Source of the DNA: CAYTLW01 sp964438735
GTDB taxonomy: Bacteria; Myxococcota_A; UBA9042
Assembly (NCBI GenBank): GCA_964438735.1
Contig: CAYTLW010000096.1
Location: 1-29,924 of the forward strand
Direction of reading: 5' to 3'
Length of the DNA stretch: 29,924 nt
Shown: positions 23,566 through 29,924 of the stretch, piece by piece
Position numbering within the stretch: the first letter of the stretch is position 1
How the letters are laid out: the number at the start of each line of letters is the position of its first letter
Program-made: the position numbers and the translations under genes
Notes under the pieces: model-generated
Seen by the model: only the letters and a program-made list of their open reading frames with translations
The model's database searches: none
Told to the model about the DNA's origin: nothing

Positions 23566-24504
23566 CTACGCGGGGCGATAACCGGACACAAGGTAGTGCA
23601 GGTGTCCGCCCCCGGTGACGTATAGACCGTCATCGATCGCGGCAAGTAGCGCCTGCTGCGCTGCGAATGCGACGGCAAATAACTCCTCGAAACGCTCCGG
23701 CGTGCCGCCGCCGGCAAGAAACAGGCGCCGCGAATTGTCCACAGTGGCGCCCATCTCCATCAGCCGCCCATCGGCGGTCCACTCGCGGAGCATCTTGACG
23801 TCCATCGCGCCGCGCGGCCGGTCATAGGGCGGCTGGGCGGGCGCAGTCTGCGGGTTGAGCGCGATGTGGATGCGCTCGAGGCCGGCACTTTCAAAGTGCA
23901 TGGGCAGCTTCTCGCCGACGCTCTGGTCCCCCTCGCCGACCGCCAGCTTGCCACGCCCCAGGGTGTGGTGCAGCTCCAACTGGTCGCGAATCACCGACCA
24001 GGGCTGCTCCGGATGTGCCATCGCGCGAGCGGCGACGTTCGCCAGGTTGTTCGGCTCGGCGGCGATGACCAGGCCGCCTGGACGGGTCACACGGACCATC
24101 TCGCGCAAGACGGCCAGCGGGTCGTCGACATGCATCAGCACGGTCTGACAGGTCACCACGTCGAAGCGCTCGTCGGCGAATGGCAGGGACTCTGCTCGCG
24201 CCACCTGGTAGTCCGCTTGCAGCCCCAGGCGAAGCGCCCGCTCCCGCGCCTCCTGCATCCATGTCTCTTCGGCGTCGATGCCGGCCAGCGTGGCGTCCGG
24301 CAGCAGGCCCATCAGCCGCTGACCCCAATGGCCGACGCCGCAGCCCACATCCAGCACAGCGCGCGCGGGTCGGATCTTCCAGCGCTGCACCATCAGCTCG
24401 AGGAAATCGTCGGCCCACCAGCTGTCGCGCCAATCACCCTCGAATCCGGTGAGTTTGCGGTACTCGTCGGGGCTGAGGCCGCTTCGGTGGCTCTCTTCGC
24501 TCAC
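23566..24504 (-). CDS. Class I SAM-dependent methyltransferase, coupled to the secreted P-domain protein gene
   Basis: 312 residues from a GTG at 24504 that overlaps the upstream stop (GTGA). Starts further upstream would run inside the previous gene. After an N-terminal helix region with DEYRKLTGFEGDWRDSWW, SAM motif I reads AVLDVGCGVGHWG (about 49-61), followed by AGIDAEETWM, ESLPFADERFDVVTCQTVLM and the post-motif MVRVTRPGGLVIAAEPNN. The C-terminal 120 residues (from about 190) form a second helical part and include GGGTPERFEEL and GGGHLHYLVSGY. It has no signal peptide, so it works in the cytoplasm although the three genes before it encode exported proteins. The substrate is unknown. Confidence 0.88.
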   Translation of the reverse strand: MSEESHRSGLSPDEYRKLTGFEGDWRDSWWADDFLELMVQRWKIRPARAVLDVGCGVGHWGQRLMGLLPDATLAGIDAEETWMQEARERALRLGLQADYQVARAESLPFADERFDVVTCQTVLMHVDDPLAVLREMVRVTRPGGLVIAAEPNNLANVAARAMAHPEQPWSVIRDQLELHHTLGRGKLAVGEGDQSVGEKLPMHFESAGLERIHIALNPQTAPAQPPYDRPRGAMDVKMLREWTADGRLMEMGATVDNSRRLFLAGGGTPERFEELFAVAFAAQQALLAAIDDGLYVTGGGHLHYLVSGYRPA

Positions 24505-26759
24505 TTGGGACAGGTCGCGCCAAACAGGTCGTAGCAATACACCGACGAATTGTTCGGCGAGATGCAGTACTGCTGACCGTTGAAGGCCATGTTGTACAGG
24601 TTCGCTGCGGTGGTGAACTTCATGCCGTCGTGTTTGCCGGTCTTGAGGTCAAATCGATAGACGTCCTTGGCCTGGTTGCCGCGGTAGAGCTTGTCATCCC
24701 AGACCAGCAGGGTGCCGTAGGTGGTGCCCAGGCTGCCGCCGGTGAGCGTGATGGTGTTGAGCGACTTGCCGGTCTTCTTGTCCAGGACCCACACCGTGGC
24801 GGCGGTGTGGCGCATGGCGTAGACCTTGTCTGCGTCGGCGGTGACGGCCCCCGCGGTGCTGCCGACGTTGAACTTCCAGGTCATGATGTTGCTCTTGGCC
24901 TGCCGCCTGGTGATGGTGTTGAAGCCCCAGTTGGCCGAGTACCAGGTGTCGTCATCCTTCTCGCCCCAGATCTGCATCAGGCTGGCCTGCTGGGAGTCGA
25001 AGGAGCCGAGGTATTTGTAGGCCTTGTCGTAGCGATACACGATGCTACCCGCCCACTGCGGGTACCAGTACTCGTCGTAGAAGGGGTGGTAGCCGCCGCC
25101 ATGGCTGCGCGTGTTCATGGCGATGGGTTTGCCGGCGTACTTCGGCTTGTCGACGAGCACACACTTCTTGTCCGTGCAGGCGCCGCCATGACAATACTTC
25201 GCTGGCGCTGAACACACCTTGGTGATGGTTTTGGTCCAGCCGTTGGCGTCGCAGAGGGCGACATTATCGCCCCAGCAGATGGTGGCCCCCGGCTTGCAGT
25301 CCTGGACCTCGCACTTGCCGCCTTGTGAGCTGGCCAGCACCTGGTAGCAGGTGCCGTCGCAGACGACGAGATTGCCGGCGCTGTTGTCGTAGTAGAGCAG
25401 CCCCTTGTGCTTGGCGTCGCATCCGGGCGGCTTGCCGGTGACGTTGATGTAGACGCCGTTGCCCAACGTGGTCGGCGCGCCGCCGCCGCCGGTGATGGTC
25501 TGGGCCACCTGCAGCTGGCCATTGACCAGGACCTTCTTGTTGCTGAGCGTCTTGATGCGCACCCCCCAGCTGTTGATCTGGCCGTCGAACTTGTTGTTGG
25601 TGAAGCCGTAGTCGGTCACCCGAAGGCGCCACTTGCCCTTGGGGTTCTTGCCCACCCAGGCGCCCAGGTCGCCCTGCAGCGGCTTGGACTTGGACGGATA
25701 GCTGGTCGCCAGCTTGTTGCCCTTGCTGCCCTTGTCGTAGAGCAGGTGCTTGTTATTGGCCGGATCCCAGAGTTCGACCTTCAGCTTGGACAGGTCGGAG
25801 TTGCTGATGTCCACATCCACGTCCAGCGCCTGGGCGAGCCCGATGTCGGGAAAGGTCAACTCGTCATTGACGCCGGTGGGGTTGTTGTCGGGGATCTTCG
25901 CCGGCACCGTCTTGCTGGTGGTGGTGTCGACGAACTGGTTGTGAATCAAGCCGTTTGAGATCTCGTCAATGCCGTCGGCTGGCAGCTTGGCGGGGTCGAA
26001 GCCGGCGATGCAATCCAGGCTGCCGTCGGCCTTGATGCCGTGCACCACGTCGAACTTGCCAGGGCAGGTGCCGGCGGGCGTCTTGATGCCGGTCAGCTTG
26101 CTGCCGTCGCCGATGAAGTTGTTGGCCGTCACCGCGCTGGCGACCAGGAACTTGGCCTTGACCGTCTGCCCGGAGGCGTCGACGTCGGCGTCGAAGGCCA
26201 TCTCCGAGACGCTCACGCAGCCGGTGCAGGTCAGGTCCAGGGCCGCGCTGGCCGGCCCTCCCTTGGTCTTGGCGCCGGCGAACTTGAAGTCGACCTTGTC
26301 GGCGCTGACGGTGCCGCTGCCCAGCTGGGCGCCGGTGACACAGCCGCTGCAGTCCAGTCCCGCCGCGACCATGGCCCAGGCCACCGCCCGGATGGGCTCA
26401 CGCGGCATCTCGGGGTCGACACCCAGCTTTACCGCCAGCCAGGCGTCGTCCAATCCGACGAAGAGCTTGGCGCCCAGGGGTTTGACCGAGCCCAACGTGT
26501 AGGCGAATCGGCCGCCGACCACGTCGATCTTGACCGGCCCCTCCGACCAGGCGGCGACACCACCCTTGGGCTGGTCGTAGATGCGGAAGGTCACGTCGTA
26601 GGCGCCGTCGGGCGCCAGGCCCTGGCCGGCGTTGGAGCGCAGCACGCCGTGCACCACCAGGGTTGTCGGGCTCTTGGCCAGCAACTCTGAAGCCGTGAGC
26701 AGGACGACCAGGCAGCAGATCAGAATGAGCGGGCGGTGGGTTTGTGGGCGCTGGTACAT
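24501..26759 (-). CDS. Secreted protein with P-domain (proprotein-convertase type) and C-terminal propeller-like repeats
   Basis: 752 residues. The ATG at 26759 has GGAGG upstream and directly begins a signal peptide (LILICCLVVLLTASELLA) without a lipobox Cys, so it is exported by signal peptidase I. Residues about 30-130 (VVHGVLRSNAG onward) are a beta-rich start. Two CxGCV motifs (LDCSGCVTGAQL and LTCTGCVSVSEM) and NNFIGDGSKLTGI (about 208-220) recall the tail-fibre-like stalks of bacterial surface proteins. Residues about 275-400 match the P/homo-B domain: VDVDISNSDLSKLKVELWDP, then GKWRLRVTDYGF and INSWGVRIK. No protease domain accompanies it. A small Cys-rich part (about 430-555) and repeats with YRYDKAYKYLGSF and VYRFDLKTGKHDGM (about 560-752) suggest a partial beta-propeller. 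It lies 55 nt after the lipoprotein gene and overlaps the methyltransferase start. Confidence 0.8.
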   Translation of the reverse strand: MYQRPQTHRPLILICCLVVLLTASELLAKSPTTLVVHGVLRSNAGQGLAPDGAYDVTFRIYDQPKGGVAAWSEGPVKIDVVGGRFAYTLGSVKPLGAKLFVGLDDAWLAVKLGVDPEMPREPIRAVAWAMVAAGLDCSGCVTGAQLGSGTVSADKVDFKFAGAKTKGGPASAALDLTCTGCVSVSEMAFDADVDASGQTVKAKFLVASAVTANNFIGDGSKLTGIKTPAGTCPGKFDVVHGIKADGSLDCIAGFDPAKLPADGIDEISNGLIHNQFVDTTTSKTVPAKIPDNNPTGVNDELTFPDIGLAQALDVDVDISNSDLSKLKVELWDPANNKHLLYDKGSKGNKLATSYPSKSKPLQGDLGAWVGKNPKGKWRLRVTDYGFTNNKFDGQINSWGVRIKTLSNKKVLVNGQLQVAQTITGGGGAPTTLGNGVYINVTGKPPGCDAKHKGLLYYDNSAGNLVVCDGTCYQVLASSQGGKCEVQDCKPGATICWGDNVALCDANGWTKTITKVCSAPAKYCHGGACTDKKCVLVDKPKYAGKPIAMNTRSHGGGYHPFYDEYWYPQWAGSIVYRYDKAYKYLGSFDSQQASLMQIWGEKDDDTWYSANWGFNTITRRQAKSNIMTWKFNVGSTAGAVTADADKVYAMRHTAATVWVLDKKTGKSLNTITLTGGSLGTTYGTLLVWDDKLYRGNQAKDVYRFDLKTGKHDGMKFTTAANLYNMAFNGQQYCISPNNSSVYCYDLFGATCPK

Positions 26760-26814
26760 GTGGGCCTCCGGACCAGGAAGGCCGATATCATAACATGTCG
26801 CCTCGCACCGGGCC

Positions 26815-27699
26815 TCAGGGCGCGCTGCAGGCGGCCTTGCACGCCTCCATCGTCTTGAACAGCTTGTCGCAGTCGGCGCCACAGCTGCAGCCGGAGACGT
26901 AGGTGCACTTGGCGCCATCCCAGCCGATGCCGAGGATCATCTCGCACATGCCGTAGCCGTTGGGATCGATCTTCTGGCAGCCGCCGACCGGATGAGTGCA
27001 CTCGCCGAACTTATCCGGGACGATGCACAGGGCGCCACAGGGGCAGATGTTCGGGCCCTTGCACAGGTCGCCCTTGGCGCAGTTCTCGGCCGACCAGCAC
27101 TTGCCGGCGGGGATGTCTTTGAGGGCCTTGCAGACGCCACCAGTGCACATCCAGCCAGCGCCGCACTCGACGGTGTTTTTGCAGCAGGGCGGGGGCTTGG
27201 AGGGCCCGGAGTCCGGCTTGCTGGCCGCGTCGGCGGGACCGGAGTCCGGCTTGTTACCGGCGTCTACAGGCCCGGCGTCTGGGGTGATGGTGTCCGTGGT
27301 GCCGGCGTCGGCAGATCCGACGTCTTTGGCGTTGGCATCTTGTGGGCCGGCGTCTTGGGGCCCGGCATCTTTGGGCCCGGCATCTTTGGGCCCGGCGTCT
27401 TGGGGCCCGGCATCCTGGGACCCGGCATCTTGGGACCCGGCATCCTTCGCTCCCGAATCCGCCTGGCTCACATCCTGGCTGCCACTGACGTCGACCGGCC
27501 CAGCGTCACTCTGGCCGGCGTCGACCGGCCCGCCATCGGCCACGGCCGTATCCAGGACGACGTCCGCGCCATGGACGTCAGCCTGCACGCTGCCGTCATT
27601 TTGCGGCAGCGGGGTGCCAGTGCCGGTACCGCTGTTGGAACAGGCACCAAGGGCGAACAAGGTGAGCCACAGGGGGATGAGTGGGCGCATGTAGGGCAT
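26815..27699 (-). CDS. Lipoprotein with DAGPQ repeats and C-terminal Cys cluster
   Basis: 294 residues from the ATG at 27699, chosen because AGGAG lies 6 nt upstream; a TTG at 27705 would leave no room for it. Lipobox LGAC (Cys20). Residues about 35-180 are an Asp/Ala/Gly/Pro linker with pentapeptide repeats (DAGPQ, DAGPK, DAGSQ). Residues about 185-294 contain about 20 cysteines: CCKNTVECGAGWMCTGGVC, a CWSAENCAKGDLC unit, then NICPCGALCIV, and finally GYGMCEMILGIGWDGAKC with GCSCGADC...LF.TMEACKAAC. The last unit resembles disulfide domains of about 45 residues often found at the end of Myxococcota lipoproteins. The function is unknown. It is 22 nt after the ASH-domain lipoprotein gene. Confidence 0.82.
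   Translation of the reverse strand: MPYMRPLIPLWLTLFALGACSNSGTGTGTPLPQNDGSVQADVHGADVVLDTAVADGGPVDAGQSDAGPVDVSGSQDVSQADSGAKDAGSQDAGSQDAGPQDAGPKDAGPKDAGPQDAGPQDANAKDVGSADAGTTDTITPDAGPVDAGNKPDSGPADAASKPDSGPSKPPPCCKNTVECGAGWMCTGGVCKALKDIPAGKCWSAENCAKGDLCKGPNICPCGALCIVPDKFGECTHPVGGCQKIDPNGYGMCEMILGIGWDGAKCTYVSGCSCGADCDKLFKTMEACKAACSAP
27340..27444 (-). repeat. Seven in-frame 15-bp tandem repeats (DAG-P/S-Q/K)
   Basis: Read on the coding strand, seven units of GAT/GAC-GCC-GGG followed by TCC or CCC and CAA/CAG/AAA occupy 105 bp without a break. Units differ mainly at third positions and at the Q/K codon. Being a multiple of three, copy changes keep the frame and only change linker length. Confidence 0.88.
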
Positions 27700-27721
27700 G
27701 TACAACTCCTGCGACCCGCCT

Positions 27722-29572
27722 TCACTTCTTGCAGGCCTCTTCGGGCGCGGCGTTCTTCGATGGTATGAAGGCCGGATTCAGATAACAGGACTTGATGCAG
27801 TACTCGCCTTCGGTCAACCAGTATTTCCCGGTCCCCTTGCACGGATCGCCGTCGGCAGTCCGGTAGCAGATCTGGAACGGCTCCAACGACCCCCCGGACA
27901 TGTGATTGGGCCAGAACACCTTGCCCACGTACCACATGTCGAGCGGGTTCATCGTCGCCTTGGCAATCTGCACGGCGAGTACGCCGGCGATGTAGACGTT
28001 GACGGTGGCATGGGAGATGCCAAAGCCGTGGTCATTCCAGTAGTGCACCCCCACGCCATAGGAGGTGGGCTTGCCAGCTTTGCCCTCCGGATCGTGCAGG
28101 GCGATGGACTCCGGTCCCGCGCCATCGTTGTCCTCCAGCATCAGCTTGGGGTCGTCGCTCACGGCCGGGCTGGCGGAGCCCCAGTTGGGGTTGGGGTTGA
28201 ACCAGAACGTGTCGAAGGGGTTGGAAAACCACGGGTCTGGCTTACCGTCGCAGTCGATATCGGGTCCGTTGGCCAGCGGATGGGCGAAGTGCAGATCCAG
28301 GTTGGCGCCGGCCTTGGGCCCGCTGTCCGTCTGGTCGGGGTCGGCGGGCGTATCCCAGAAGAGCTCGATGTAGATGTCTTCGGTCGGCAGCGCCATGACC
28401 TCGCTGCACGCCGGCAGGCAGCTCTTCTCGTCCGCCACGTCCCAGACATCCAGACAGAAGGTGTATTTGCCCGCCATCATGGGCACGAAGAGCGGCTTCG
28501 GGCTGCTGGAATCCGGTGACATCACCGAGGTACCGCCGGCCGGCTGCTTGACGGTCCACAGCCACTTGGAGACGGCACCGCCATCGGCACCCTTTGAGCC
28601 GCTGCCGTCCAGGTGCAGGGGTGTCTGGGGAATCACCGTCTCGCCCTCCTTGACCACCACCTTCGCGACGGGGCATTTGTCGCTGACCGAAACAGCTGAC
28701 AGGTCGAGCGAGCCCTTGGCGTTGAAGGTGTCGGACAGCACCTGCAGGCTGCCCGATTCCGCCTTATGCTGCCCGGTCTGCGGATCCACCGCGCCCGCCT
28801 TGTCCGGGGCGTATTGCACAGAGAAGGTGGCCTTGCCGCCCAGCGGAACCACGAGTGGTGCGGCCTTGGAGGGCGCCTTGCCTTGCACACCCGTGGGACC
28901 GCCCGCGGTCTTGCTGAAGTCCAGCGTCCAGAACTCGGGGTCTGTGTCTTCGCTGAATTCGATCGTGGTGATCACCAGGTCGGCAGCGCCACAGTTGTCG
29001 ATAATCACCTCGCGGGTCGATTTCGTGTCGACCTGCACGGCGCCGAAATCCAGCTTGTTGGCCGGCTTCAGCTCGAAGCAGGGCAGGTTGTGATTGCCGT
29101 TCACCGCCAGGCTCGGCAGGAAGGGACTCGAGTCGTTGGTCTCGAAAAACAGCGTCGCCGACCGCGGCATCGCGTCATCTGGCGCGAAGGTGACCGTCAT
29201 GGTCAGCGAGCCGCCCGGAGACACCTCCACCGGCATGGCGAAGACCGCCTTGGCGCCACCGGTCGCTGCGGCCAGCTGGATGACCGTGCCGTCGATCCGT
29301 TCGAAGCGCAGTTCGAAGACGGGATAACCCACGAAATTCAGCGAGAAGATGCGCAGTTGGGATTGTCCTTCGTTGCTCAGCGTGAAGGTCTTTTCTTCGC
29401 TCGCACCGGGCGCCAGTGGACCAAATAGGAGCATCTCAGGCGCCAGGGCGAGGGCTGGCGCCTTGACGCTCGTAGCATCGGCCTGCCCGGCCGGCGGCGT
29501 TTCGGCTGTCGTGCCGCAGGCGACAAGGGAGAGCAGCGCGCAACTGACGGCGAGACGGCAGAGAGGTGTCAT
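27722..29572 (-). CDS. Lipoprotein with ASH-like, PKD-like and YfaP/DUF2135-like domains
   Basis: 616 residues from the ATG at 29572; it directly begins a signal peptide ending in the lipobox LVAC (Cys19). Longer starts read into unlikely sequence. Residues about 40-150 (LLFGPLAPGASEEKTFTLSN) and about 165-290 (KLDFGAVQVDTKSTREVIID) are 'choice-of-anchor D'/ASH-type beta sandwiches. Residues about 295-395 (PLHLDGSGSKG, GKYTFCLDVWD) are PKD-like. The C-terminal 210 residues have YIELFWDTPADPDQTDSG, NLDLHFAHP, LMLEDNDGAGPESIALHDPE and YGVGVHYWNDHGFG, a recurrent Myxococcota surface domain close to YfaP/DUF2135. It is the first gene of a four-gene operon running to 23566. I infer a surface protein with adhesive or structural role. 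Confidence 0.85.
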   Translation of the reverse strand: MTPLCRLAVSCALLSLVACGTTAETPPAGQADATSVKAPALALAPEMLLFGPLAPGASEEKTFTLSNEGQSQLRIFSLNFVGYPVFELRFERIDGTVIQLAAATGGAKAVFAMPVEVSPGGSLTMTVTFAPDDAMPRSATLFFETNDSSPFLPSLAVNGNHNLPCFELKPANKLDFGAVQVDTKSTREVIIDNCGAADLVITTIEFSEDTDPEFWTLDFSKTAGGPTGVQGKAPSKAAPLVVPLGGKATFSVQYAPDKAGAVDPQTGQHKAESGSLQVLSDTFNAKGSLDLSAVSVSDKCPVAKVVVKEGETVIPQTPLHLDGSGSKGADGGAVSKWLWTVKQPAGGTSVMSPDSSSPKPLFVPMMAGKYTFCLDVWDVADEKSCLPACSEVMALPTEDIYIELFWDTPADPDQTDSGPKAGANLDLHFAHPLANGPDIDCDGKPDPWFSNPFDTFWFNPNPNWGSASPAVSDDPKLMLEDNDGAGPESIALHDPEGKAGKPTSYGVGVHYWNDHGFGISHATVNVYIAGVLAVQIAKATMNPLDMWYVGKVFWPNHMSGGSLEPFQICYRTADGDPCKGTGKYWLTEGEYCIKSCYLNPAFIPSKNAAPEEACKK

Positions 29573-29924
29573 GACGGGACCCCTGTGGTGGCGGCCTTCG
29601 AAGTCATCGCAATGATGGCACATCCGCTTCCCTGCCGTCGAGCGCGACACAACCGCCTCGGGCACGATGGCGCGCCGATGAAGGGGCCAGATTCTGCGAG
29701 GATGCCTTCGGTCGCCGTTCCTTTGCCGCCGACTCACTTCGCGACTATCCTTGCGGCGTATGTACGCGCGCGATGCGGGAGGGGCGATCATGGGAGGCAG
29801 GTCAAGCGTTCACAACACGCTCTGCTGGACGATGAGTTGGGGCATGGCGGCGGCCTTCTGCCTGACGATTAGCACCGATTGGTGACCTGGCACCGCCAGC
29901 CGCCGCCTGTTCGTCGTAGTCGCG
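29573..29924. other. Promoter-side intergenic region at the window end
   Basis: 352 bases without a confident gene. It should hold the promoter of the leftward lipoprotein operon; I see no good -35/-10 pair. A 31-codon frame at 29790 has a good ribosome-binding site but no known relatives. Confidence 0.5.
29790..29885 (+). CDS. Possible 31-residue hydrophobic peptide
   Basis: An ATG preceded by GGGAGG at about 7-nt spacing opens 31 codons to the TGA at 29883-29885. The peptide starts MGGRSSVHNTLCW and then has a Met/Ala/Trp-rich hydrophobic part (WGMAAAFCLTIS). It may be chance or the start of a small membrane protein. An upstream in-frame ATG at 29760 lacks a ribosome-binding site. Confidence 0.17.
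   Translation: MGGRSSVHNTLCWTMSWGMAAAFCLTISTDW

Noticed and set aside
1..29924. CRISPR array, tRNA, rRNA or insertion sequence
   Set aside because: No regularly spaced direct repeats outside the coding minisatellites, no recognised RNA gene and no transposase sequence were seen.

Overview
The window is high-GC DNA (about two thirds G+C by eye) and looks like a chromosomal piece of a predatory- or soil-type deltaproteobacterium in the broad sense (Myxococcota, including Bradymonadales-like groups). The main reason is the number of lipoproteins: seven exported proteins carry a clear lipobox followed by an Asp/Ala/Gly/Thr-rich linker and then Cys-rich modules, including a MopE-like CDGxDNDCDG motif, CDDGNxCT repeats, an HYDIN/ASH-like domain and a Kunitz-sized Cys cluster. 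That style is typical of Myxococcota. The phylum assignment is inference; no rRNA or tRNA gene is present to test it.

Layout. 1-1680 (+): the 3' part of a YcaQ-type winged-helix DNA glycosylase, a SixA-type histidine phosphatase with what looks like a leaderless promoter, and a P460-like lipoprotein with a CxxCH haem site. 1872-3575 (+): a proton-coupled oligopeptide transporter (POT). 3628-5794 (-): two adjoining methyltransferase genes, one fused to TPR repeats. 5969-8149 (+): two lipoproteins. 8154-10511 (-): a large lipoprotein with a split PNGase F-type peptide:N-glycosidase fold. 10704-11667 (+): a small membrane protein and MoaB. 11668-12403: a gene-poor gap holding a remnant of a papain-family protease.

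12404-18805 (+) is the most interesting part: a tight five-gene operon (4-nt overlaps or gaps of 15-32 nt) encoding two cobalamin-binding radical SAM enzymes, a DegT-type aminotransferase, a radical SAM enzyme with extra C-terminal cysteines, and a second DegT-type aminotransferase. All five keep their key catalytic residues. I cannot match this combination to a pathway I know, and no carrier protein, polyketide or peptide synthetase, or glycosyltransferase is in view. It reads as the tailoring core of an undescribed aminated, C-modified metabolite, lipid or sugar. An M28 metallopeptidase lipoprotein follows 44 nt later.

20380-20821 is a gap with a perfect 30-bp palindrome and a leader hairpin. 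20822-23467 (+) is a long Cys-rich lipoprotein with an 18-bp minisatellite. 23566-29572 (-) is a four-gene operon: two lipoproteins, a secreted P-domain/propeller protein, and a cytoplasmic methyltransferase coupled to it by a GTGA overlap. The last 352 bases hold no confident gene.
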